IMG/VR virus record: IMGVR_UViG_3300030101_003608 | Coordinates: 1 to 20,101 of that record | Length of the DNA: 20,101 bases | DNA from: a virus | Direction: 5' to 3' (one strand) | Shown here: one piece after another, positions 1 through 6,330 of the stretch | Position numbering within the stretch: position 1 is the first letter of the stretch | Layout of the letters: every line of letters begins with the position of its first letter | Position numbers and translations under genes: made by a program | The notes under the pieces: model-generated | What the model saw: the letters and a program-made list of their open reading frames with translations, nothing else | Told to the model about the DNA's origin: nothing | Databases searched by the model: none

Positions 1-1106
1 ATATAGATAAAGCAACTGTTGTTGTTGGTAGCAATCAAGCTGGTGAAAAACTATTTAAAGAATCTTGGAGATACACAATAAATGGTAAAAACTTTGAAGC
101 TTTAGTAGATTCATTAAATGAAATAGATGAACAAGATAACTATTATTTAAATCAATTAAATAATTTAAAAGAATCTTTTGGAGGAGAATGGCCTGAAGTA
201 ATCTATACAGATTGGAATACTCAAACTGCATGTAATGCAACAAGAGATAACCACACTCAAAATTTAAGTAATAAAATATTAGAGAAGCTTGGTTGTAATA
301 AAGATGAATACAAATCTAAATATTATATGGGTGGTTCTGAATGGACTCAAACTATAAGTGAAGATAATCTAAATTTATATAAAGAGTTTAGGACACACAC
401 TATCATAGAGCAAAGTGCATTACTTGCTGTTGTAAATGGTAGTGATGCTACTACAATTGATTTAGAAACATATCAGAATTTAAGAAATATGTTTAATAGT
501 TCTGACCGAGATAATCATGTAATGGCTATGGAAATTATGGCTAATTGTAATTATGAAGATAGTATGTTATTTTTAAACATGTTATTCTTTCATCATGAGT
601 ATCAAATAAGTTGCGTTCCAAGTAGAAATCATGTAAACTTTAAATCTTTAAAGAATTATATGGGAATAGGTAGCGGTTATCATCAACATGTAGATACCGT
701 AATTGGAAATCTTATTAAATTTAATTGTCTTACTAAAAAGGCTTTAGATTTTATACTTGAAGATCAAAAAGAATATTTTGAAAGAAATGGTCACTCTAAT
801 TACATAGTTCCACAGACTTATGTTCTAAAGCGAGATGCTGCAGAATCTGTAAATTTAAACTATAAAGTAGAACTTTTTGAGTATACAGAAGATTTACCTA
901 CAGAAGATTCAATACCTAAAGAAGAGGTTGTTGAAGATACTGTAGAAGAAGTTACTGTTTCTGAACCTGACACGGCAAATCCGGGTACCCAACCAGATCC
1001 TGAAATTGAAGAGCCTAATGTAGAAACAGAAGAAGAAGTTACAGAAGAAGTATTAATAGCAGAAAAAGAAGAAGTAAAAAATGAAGAAGAGTTTGATTGG
1101 TTCTGA
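1..1106 (+). CDS. Protein of unknown function with long acidic C-terminal tail (5'-truncated)
   Basis: The reading frame is open from the left edge (first full codon at 3) to TGA at 1104-1106, giving 367 visible residues. The first ATG, at 327 (residue 109), is therefore probably internal. Residues 1-290 look like a folded, mixed-composition domain that I cannot assign to a family. From about residue 290 the chain becomes a low-complexity tail rich in Glu, Asp, Val and Pro that ends in EEEFDWF. Acidic tails closed by aromatic residues are known on single-stranded-DNA-binding proteins (T7 gp2.5, bacterial SSB), where they dock partners; a similar docking role here is inference. The gene is first in a replication cluster and overlaps the nuclease gene by 26 bp. 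It is the only gene here ending in TGA, and a second TGA follows at once. Confidence 0.8.
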   Translation, partial: IDKATVVVGSNQAGEKLFKESWRYTINGKNFEALVDSLNEIDEQDNYYLNQLNNLKESFGGEWPEVIYTDWNTQTACNATRDNHTQNLSNKILEKLGCNKDEYKSKYYMGGSEWTQTISEDNLNLYKEFRTHTIIEQSALLAVVNGSDATTIDLETYQNLRNMFNSSDRDNHVMAMEIMANCNYEDSMLFLNMLFFHHEYQISCVPSRNHVNFKSLKNYMGIGSGYHQHVDTVIGNLIKFNCLTKKALDFILEDQKEYFERNGHSNYIVPQTYVLKRDAAESVNLNYKVELFEYTEDLPTEDSIPKEEVVEDTVEEVTVSEPDTANPGTQPDPEIEEPNVETEEEVTEEVLIAEKEEVKNEEEFDWF

Positions 1107-2094
1107 TGAACTAAATGCGTTTTATAATGAAAAGTTTTACTTTAGTTATAGTAGCATAAACAAACTATTGTTTTCACCAAGTATGTTTTTTAAAGATTAC
1201 GTGCTTAAACAAAAGGAAGAAAGTGTTGACCCTCACCTTGTAAAAGGGAAGGTCATACACTGCCTTCTTTTAAACCCTGAAGACTTTAATAGTGAGTTTA
1301 TAACTGTACCGGGTAAACTTCCAAGCGGTAATAACAAATTGATAGTTGATGAAATTTTCAAAATCTATTTGGAAGGTGCGGATAATTCATTAACTTTGGA
1401 TAAATATGAGGCTGCAATATTGGACCTCTTAGAGAAAATAAACTTGCATCAAAAGCTTAAAACTAATGAGGCAAGAGTTAAGAAAATCCTGACAGTTGAT
1501 AATATTAACTATTTTGATTTTCTGAAATTAAGTCAAGGTAAAACTTTGGTAGATTTAGATACACTTAACTATTGTAAAGATTGTGTTAACTCTATAAAAG
1601 AGAATGAATCTATTACTGCATTATTGCAGCTTGATGAATCTGATTTAGAAGTACATAATGAAGTTCCTGTAAAAACAGATCAGCTTATAAATGGTAAGTT
1701 TACATTTGGATTTAAAGGTATACTTGATAATGTAGTAATTGACAAAGAAAAGAAAACACTATTTATTAATGATTTAAAAACTACAGGTAAGCCTTTAATT
1801 GACTTTCCTGAATCTGTAGAATACTATAGATATTGGCTGCAAGCAGCTGTGTATTATAGTCTTGCATATTACAGATATATTGCTGATAAAGATGACCGTC
1901 AAGAATGGAGAATACAATTTACATTTGTCGTAGTAGATAAATATAATCAGGTATATCCGTTTCAGGTTACTGCTACAACAATGAAAGAATGGATGGAGAG
2001 ATTAAATAAAGTTCTCTTACAAGTAGTTTACCATTATGAAAAGAAAGATTACACATTACCTTATGAATTAGCAGTAGAAAACCTTAAACTTTAA
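1081..2094 (+). CDS. PD-(D/E)XK exonuclease, RecB/Cas4/RecE-like
   Basis: A 337-residue protein with the motif order of RecB-family nucleases. It has an N-terminal FSYSSINKLLFSP segment (residues 21-33), GKVIH with His60, a possible acidic ligand at Glu194, GILDNVVID with Asp216, the core INDLKTT with Asp231 and Lys233, and a closing QxxxY motif, Gln254-Tyr258. These are the metal-binding and DNA-binding positions of the fold. Such enzymes digest duplex ends, usually to make recombinogenic single strands, so a role in phage recombination or DNA processing fits the polymerase two genes downstream. The ATG at 1081 lies inside the preceding gene after an A/G-rich stretch. The next in-frame Met (residue 35) would remove the conserved N-terminal motif, so 1081 is preferred. 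No CRISPR array or other cas gene is present, so this is not an adaptation Cas4. The family is clear; polarity and substrate are not. Confidence 0.9.
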   Translation: MKKSLIGSDELNAFYNEKFYFSYSSINKLLFSPSMFFKDYVLKQKEESVDPHLVKGKVIHCLLLNPEDFNSEFITVPGKLPSGNNKLIVDEIFKIYLEGADNSLTLDKYEAAILDLLEKINLHQKLKTNEARVKKILTVDNINYFDFLKLSQGKTLVDLDTLNYCKDCVNSIKENESITALLQLDESDLEVHNEVPVKTDQLINGKFTFGFKGILDNVVIDKEKKTLFINDLKTTGKPLIDFPESVEYYRYWLQAAVYYSLAYYRYIADKDDRQEWRIQFTFVVVDKYNQVYPFQVTATTMKEWMERLNKVLLQVVYHYEKKDYTLPYELAVENLKL

Positions 2095-2099
2095 AGTAT

Positions 2100-2651
2100 A
2101 TGCCTATAAAATCAATTTATACTAAGTATTTTCAAAAGTCCAAGATGTTTTTATATCCGCTTCTTGGAATTAAAAAAGGTGTAAAAGTGGTTCCAAGCGA
2201 GACTTATCTTGCTTGGGATCCCTATTATATACCTGTGGATATGAAATTAGTTTGTTTATATCATCCTAAAGATAAAAAAGAGTATAAGGAGTTTGAAAAA
2301 GAAACCCTACTAAAAAATAACAGACTAGTAGATATAAAAATAATTGATGATAATAATAAGTTATTTATCTTTGATTTTGCTGATTTAAAAGATGATTGGT
2401 CAATGTTTTTAGGAGGAAAGTATAGTAAGATAAACCCTAGAGTAAAAGAGAAAATTTTATTTTTCTTTCCAGAAACATCTGCAAATTATGTATACATGAG
2501 AAGTTATCTATACCCAAAAGCATTCTTTAAAGATTATGCTGAAATTTTAGATGTAGACGAAAAGTTTTTATCTAGTATTGGTGAACTATGTAATAAACCA
2601 GACTTTAAGAGAGAAACTTTGATTATAAAAGAAAATTTGCAAAATGCATAA
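2100..2651 (+). CDS. Small protein of unknown function in the replication operon
   Basis: A 183-residue soluble protein whose ATG lies 5 bp after the nuclease stop codon; no earlier start is credible. It is rich in Lys, Tyr and Phe, with a basic start (MPIKSIYTKYFQKSK). A central stretch alternating hydrophobic and charged residues (about 76-96, including LFIFDFADLKDDW) looks like beta strands with an acidic turn, and the C-terminal half is more helical. I see no signal peptide, membrane span or catalytic motif that I recognise. Its position between an exonuclease and a polymerase suggests an accessory role in replication or recombination; that is inference from context only. Confidence 0.75.
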   Translation: MPIKSIYTKYFQKSKMFLYPLLGIKKGVKVVPSETYLAWDPYYIPVDMKLVCLYHPKDKKEYKEFEKETLLKNNRLVDIKIIDDNNKLFIFDFADLKDDWSMFLGGKYSKINPRVKEKILFFFPETSANYVYMRSYLYPKAFFKDYAEILDVDEKFLSSIGELCNKPDFKRETLIIKENLQNA

Positions 2652-2667
2652 ATAATTAATTAATTTG
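2636..2667 (+). promoter_or_regulatory. Weak candidate Bacteroidota-type promoter
   Basis: TTTG (2636-2639) and TAATTTG (2661-2667), 21 bp apart, resemble the Bacteroidota -33 TTTG / -7 TAnnTTTG elements, but the -7 box is one base short. It would leave a 14-base leader before the ATG at 2682. This is the largest gap between genes in the operon (30 bp). DNA this AT-rich yields such matches by chance, so this is tentative. Confidence 0.18.
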
Positions 2668-2681
2668 TAATAAAAACTAAC

Positions 2682-3065
2682 ATGAGTGATAAAACAATGA
2701 TGCTGGTTGAATCAACCTGGCAAGACACAAAAACTTTTAAGATGATTCCTGTGAGCAATGATTGCCCATATGTAGAGTGTATTTATGACCCTACATCAAA
2801 AGTTTTTGTAATTATTAGTAAAGTAACTAAAACATCTTTGCATATGCTTCCTAAGCTAGATGATTACGGTAAAGCTGTAAGTGGGAACCGTGGAGCAAAG
2901 CAAGAAAGAAGAGCCCTTGATACATTTCAAGAATATTATATTGAAGATAAAGGCTCTATTATAGATGTTGTAAACCTTTTTGCTGTAAATGCAAAGAAGT
3001 TTGATGTTGCTAAATTTGTAGATAAAGTATCTAATAAACCTTCAGTAGCTACAGTAGCAGAATAA
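2682..3065 (+). CDS. Small protein of unknown function, translationally coupled to DNA polymerase
   Basis: A 127-residue protein. The N-terminal two thirds look like an alpha/beta domain: FKMIPVSNDCPYVECIYD, then VFVIISKVTK, then HMLPKLDDYG. A basic loop (GNRGAKQERRA, about residues 69-79) leads to DTFQEYYIED and a C-terminal helical part. I cannot name a family or an active site. The upstream sequence is A-rich (taataaaaactaac) with no Shine-Dalgarno sequence, as is usual in Bacteroidota and their phages. Its stop overlaps the polymerase start as TAATG (3063-3067), so the two are probably made in a fixed ratio. A polymerase accessory or DNA-binding role is plausible but is inference from the coupling and the basic loop. 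Confidence 0.8.
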   Translation: MSDKTMMLVESTWQDTKTFKMIPVSNDCPYVECIYDPTSKVFVIISKVTKTSLHMLPKLDDYGKAVSGNRGAKQERRALDTFQEYYIEDKGSIIDVVNLFAVNAKKFDVAKFVDKVSNKPSVATVAE

Positions 3066-4972
3066 TGAATAGGACTCATTGGGTAATGGACTATGAAACT
3101 TTACTAAATTGTTTCATAGCCGTATTTGAGGATATTAAATCTGAAGACCGTGAGATATTTGTGATTCATAAAGAAAGAAATGACTGCCTAGAATTTATTA
3201 CATTTCTAGAACGGAATATTTTACTTGAAGAATGGCATGTATCTTTCAATGGTATAGGATTTGATGCTCAAGTAACTGAACACATATTGGCAAATAAAGA
3301 ACAGCTCCTTGAAATGACGGGAGAAGAAGTTGCTTTGTTTATATATGGAAAAGCCCAAGATACTATTCAAAGACAAAATGAAGGAGAATGGGCAGTGTTT
3401 GCTCCTTGGACTTTACAGATTAAACAAGTTGATGTATTTAAATTAAATCACTGGGATAATGCTGCAAAAAGAACAAGTCTAAAATGGGCTCAGTATAGCA
3501 TGGATTGGTTAAATATACAAGACATGCCTATTCATCACAGTACTGAAATTAAAACACTAAAGCAAATAGATAGTATAATAGGTTATTGTATTAATGATGT
3601 AGCTTCTACTAAAGCAATTATGTATAAAAGCAAGAAAGAAATTGCTTTAAGACAACAGCTTACTAAAGAATATAATATAGATCTATTTAGCGCATCTGAA
3701 CCTAGAATTGCAAAAGAACTATTTGCAATGTTCCTAAGTAAAAAGACAGGAATAAAAAAATATGATTTAAAAAAAATGAGGACCCATAGGTCTAAGCTTA
3801 TAGTTAATGATCTTTTGTTGCCTTATATTAAGTTTGAGACAGCAACATTTCAAAGACTTGTAAATAAGTTTAGAGCTTTAGAATTAAATCCTTATGATCT
3901 TAAAGGTAGTTTTAAATATACGGTTAGATATAAAAAGATAACTACACACTTTGGCCTTGGTGGTGTACATGGTGCACGTAAAGATATATATACATCTAAT
4001 GATGAATATGTTATAATGTCAAGTGATGTTACAAGTTTCTACCCTAATCTAGCTATTAGAAATAAATGGGCTCCAGGACATCTTCCTAAAGAAGAGTTTT
4101 GTGATCAGTATGAATGGTTCTTTAATGAAAGAAAAAAGATACCTAAGTCTGACCCTAGAAACTATGTTTACAAGATTGTATTGAATAGTACTTATGGTCT
4201 AAGTAATGATGAAAATAGTTTCCTATATGATCCTGAACTTACAATGCGTATAACTCTTAATGGACAATTAAGTCTCATGATGTTATATGAAATGATTTGT
4301 GAAGGTATTCCAAATGCTATACCTCTAATGCATAATACAGATGGTCTTGAGACTAGAATCCCAAGAAAGTATGTAGATAAGTATATGGAGATATGTAAGC
4401 AATGGGAAGATATAACTAATTTACAATTAGAACATGATACCTATCAAAAGGTTGTTCTAGCTGATTGTAATAATTATATTGCACAAACAGAAGGAGCTAA
4501 TTTTAAAACTAAATGTAAAGGTAGATTTGTATTTGATGATTTACCCTTACACAAGAATAAAAGTTTTTTATGTGTCCGTAAAGCTATATATGATTACTTT
4601 ATTAAAGGTATAGAACCTGAAGTTTCTATCAAAGAGAATAAAAATATCTTTGATTTCTGTGGGGGCAAAAAAGCCAACGCAGGTTGGGAATATTGGTCAG
4701 AGTATATAACGCAAGGACAACATAAAAAAGATAAACTGCAGAAGACTGTTAGATATTACATTAGTAATAAAGGCTCAAAGCTTATGAAGATTAATTATCT
4801 TGATGAAAGAGTCTCACAAGTTGAAGCAGGTAAATGGTTACAAACTGTATTTATTGATCATATAGAAAAACCATTTGAAGAATATAATATTAATTATGAT
4901 TTCTATATCAAGAAGGTCAAGAGAGAAATAGAATTACTTGAACCTAATAAAAATCAATTACAATTATTTTAA
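3065..4972 (+). CDS. Family B DNA polymerase with 3'-5' exonuclease domain
   Basis: A 635-residue replicative polymerase of the phage. The exonuclease domain shows Exo I DYET (Asp9, Glu11), Exo II FNGIGFD (residues 61-67, Asp67) and Exo III YCINDV (Tyr174, Asp178). The polymerase domain shows an FGLGGVHGA segment (296-304), motif A DVTSFYPN (Asp321), motif B K370xxxNSTYG (to Gly378), motif C HNTDG (Asn424, Asp426) and a KCKG motif (483-486). Motif C normally reads DTD; here the first Asp is Asn, while the second, the key metal ligand, is kept. The chain is short for family B and starts almost directly at Exo I, so it lacks the usual large N-terminal domain. I see no clear protein-priming (TPR) insertions. 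The start overlaps the previous stop by one base (TAATG). Both family A and family B polymerases occur across crAss-like phages. Confidence 0.95.
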   Translation: MNRTHWVMDYETLLNCFIAVFEDIKSEDREIFVIHKERNDCLEFITFLERNILLEEWHVSFNGIGFDAQVTEHILANKEQLLEMTGEEVALFIYGKAQDTIQRQNEGEWAVFAPWTLQIKQVDVFKLNHWDNAAKRTSLKWAQYSMDWLNIQDMPIHHSTEIKTLKQIDSIIGYCINDVASTKAIMYKSKKEIALRQQLTKEYNIDLFSASEPRIAKELFAMFLSKKTGIKKYDLKKMRTHRSKLIVNDLLLPYIKFETATFQRLVNKFRALELNPYDLKGSFKYTVRYKKITTHFGLGGVHGARKDIYTSNDEYVIMSSDVTSFYPNLAIRNKWAPGHLPKEEFCDQYEWFFNERKKIPKSDPRNYVYKIVLNSTYGLSNDENSFLYDPELTMRITLNGQLSLMMLYEMICEGIPNAIPLMHNTDGLETRIPRKYVDKYMEICKQWEDITNLQLEHDTYQKVVLADCNNYIAQTEGANFKTKCKGRFVFDDLPLHKNKSFLCVRKAIYDYFIKGIEPEVSIKENKNIFDFCGGKKANAGWEYWSEYITQGQHKKDKLQKTVRYYISNKGSKLMKINYLDERVSQVEAGKWLQTVFIDHIEKPFEEYNINYDFYIKKVKREIELLEPNKNQLQLF

Positions 4973-4973
4973 T

Positions 4974-6125
4974 ATGCCAAGAAAAATAAAAAGCTATGGT
5001 AGAGCAGACCTGATAGGTGTTGCTCTACCAAATCACGCAAGTACATACACTGTAATAAGTCATGAGTCTGTAATGGACTTGTCGGCTCAAGCATTACAAG
5101 ATGCTGGATTTAGTATAACAAGTGAAAATTATAGAGCTACACATGATGGTAATATAGCTTCAGCTATTTATACATTGAACTTTGGAGATGATCCTGAGTT
5201 ATCTATGATGTTTGCTTGGTCAAATAGTTATAATAAACAAATGAGGTTTAAATGTGGAATTGGTGCTATACATAAATTAAACAATACAAGTTTAGTTTGT
5301 GGAGACATGGGTTCATGGGCCCGTAAACACACAGGTTCTGCAGATACAGAAACCAAAGAAACAATAGAAGCTCAAATAAAACTTGCTAAATTGTACTATA
5401 CACAGTTAGTTTCCGATAAAGAAGCTATGAAAAATATCAATTTAGATACAAGAAAGCAAGCACAGCTATTGGGCATGTTGTTCGCAGAACATGATATCTT
5501 AACTACTGAGCAAGCTAGTATGATTAAACAACAAATGTTTAGAGCTACTTATAAGTCTACACATCCGGGTAGTTTATGGGAGTTTTATAACTTTGTTACA
5601 CTAGCTCTACAACAATCACATCCAAAGACTTGGATGGAAGATCAAAGAGTTCTACACTGGTTTATCTCTGATACCTTTAAATTTAATAAAGTAGACGTAG
5701 ATACTACTATAGAAGTTTTAACAGAACCTGTAGATCCTGATCAAGTAGATCTAGAAGATATGATTGCAGATGTTGAAGCAGAGAATGCTGCTGATGCTGA
5801 AATGCAGGAGATCAAGACTGAAGAAATCATTGAGGAGAGAGAAGAAGATGATGAATACACTGAAATTTCATATGAAGAAGCAGAGGAACATGTTGCTAAT
5901 CAAATTAAAGAAGATGAAAATCCTATACCAGAAGTTACTGATGCAGAAGCTGAAGAGTTAATCAGAGGTCAAGAAGCAGTTGATCAACAAGTAGCTCTAG
6001 AGCATGCTGCTACTCAACCTGAAGAAGACTTAGGTGATGCAGATTTTGATTTAGCTTTAGCATCAGATGATAATGATGAAGATGAAGATGTAGAATCAGG
6101 AGATATTGATTTTGGTTTTGCATAA
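4974..6125 (+). CDS. Acidic-tailed replication-operon protein, possibly DUF932-like
   Basis: A 383-residue protein counted from the ATG at 4974, which follows the polymerase stop after one base (TAATATG). An upstream in-frame TTG at 4938 would add 12 residues inside the polymerase gene and is less likely. Residues 1-240 look folded. FAWSNSYNKQMRFKCG (80-95) and NTSLVCGDMGSWARKHTG (104-121) recall the phage/plasmid DUF932 pattern (a hydrophobic strand, NS, then a V-C-x-x-M-type strand), but this is pattern memory and tentative. From about residue 245 to the end the chain is a Glu/Asp-rich, low-complexity, presumably disordered tail closing in DIDFGFA. This mirrors the acidic, aromatic-ended tail of the first gene in the operon. 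The last gene before the terminator; a role in DNA metabolism, for example as a binding or organising protein, is inferred from context. Confidence 0.8.
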   Translation: MPRKIKSYGRADLIGVALPNHASTYTVISHESVMDLSAQALQDAGFSITSENYRATHDGNIASAIYTLNFGDDPELSMMFAWSNSYNKQMRFKCGIGAIHKLNNTSLVCGDMGSWARKHTGSADTETKETIEAQIKLAKLYYTQLVSDKEAMKNINLDTRKQAQLLGMLFAEHDILTTEQASMIKQQMFRATYKSTHPGSLWEFYNFVTLALQQSHPKTWMEDQRVLHWFISDTFKFNKVDVDTTIEVLTEPVDPDQVDLEDMIADVEAENAADAEMQEIKTEEIIEEREEDDEYTEISYEEAEEHVANQIKEDENPIPEVTDAEAEELIRGQEAVDQQVALEHAATQPEEDLGDADFDLALASDDNDEDEDVESGDIDFGFA

Positions 6126-6139
6126 TCAACAGTAAATTA

Positions 6140-6172
6140 GGGAGATAGCTTAGGCTGTCTCCCTTTTTTTTT
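6140..6172 (+). terminator. Intrinsic terminator of the replication operon
   Basis: GGGAGATAGC (6140-6149) pairs with GGCTGTCTCCC (its last ten bases, 6154-6163) in an uninterrupted 10-bp stem with one U-G wobble and a TTAG tetraloop, followed by nine T (6164-6172). On the opposite strand the wobble becomes a C-A mismatch and no T tract follows, so the element is built to stop forward transcription, 14 bp after the stop codon at 6125. It should keep replication transcripts from running antisense into the giant genes. Confidence 0.92.
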
Positions 6173-6173
6173 C

Positions 6174-6326
6174 TTACTTACCAAAAACATTAAAACTTGC
6201 AGTAATAATAAATAAATATAATGTATATGTACTTATATCTTCTTCATCATTAGGACCTATATATTCCCATCCTAAAGCACATCTATCATGTGGCCAGTGA
6301 AAACTAAATATTAATTCCCAATTCAT
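6174..6326 (-). CDS. 50-residue predicted membrane protein downstream of the giant genes
   Basis: A short reverse-strand frame from ATG at 6326 to TAA at 6174-6176. The N-terminal half carries an aromatic-rich stretch, FHWPHDRCALGWEYIGP (residues 9-25), then an acidic NDEED, then a hydrophobic segment (about 32-47, STYTLYLFIITASFNV) that could span or enter a membrane. Support for a real gene: it begins one base after the stop of the 2,635-residue protein, in the same TAAAATG arrangement as the junction between the two giants; it fills the gap up to the terminator almost exactly; and the composition (Trp, Pro, Gly, Cys in a patterned order) does not look random. I do not recognise a named family. 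A role beside the virion proteins, for example in the membrane during entry or lysis, is speculation. Confidence 0.72.
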   Translation of the reverse strand: MNWELIFSFHWPHDRCALGWEYIGPNDEEDISTYTLYLFIITASFNVFGK

Positions 6327-6330
6327 TTTA
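6324..6330 (-). promoter_or_regulatory. TAAAATG stop-start junction (giant protein to 50-residue gene)
   Basis: On the reverse strand the stop TAA and the next ATG are separated by a single A. This spacing is typical of termination-reinitiation, where ribosomes finishing one gene start the next. AGGTAAG lies about 11 bases upstream of the ATG and may add weak ribosome binding. Confidence 0.55.

Noticed and set aside
55-243. 62-codon reverse-strand frame
   Set aside because: It lies opposite the continuous forward frame of the 5'-truncated gene; its Leu-rich composition is what AT-rich antisense produces.
1104-1109. TGA recoding (double TGA after the first gene)
   Set aside because: Reading through adds only seven residues before TAA; every other gene fits the standard code, and the giants contain no in-frame TGA.
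1081-2094. Cas4 and a CRISPR system
   Set aside because: The nuclease has RecB/Cas4-type motifs, but there is no repeat-spacer array or other cas gene, and the neighbours are replication genes.
4938-4973. TTG start giving the last operon gene 12 extra residues
   Set aside because: It lies inside the polymerase gene; the ATG at 4974, one base after the polymerase stop, fits the operon's tight coupling better.
5764-5961. Forward frame of 65 codons rich in Lys, Met and Leu
   Set aside because: It is a shifted reading of the Glu/Asp-codon-rich acidic tail of the last operon gene; GAA/GAT repeats read as AAG/ATG.
5700-6120. Tandem DNA repeat
   Set aside because: The GAA/GAT-rich stretch has no fixed period; it reflects low-complexity acidic coding sequence.
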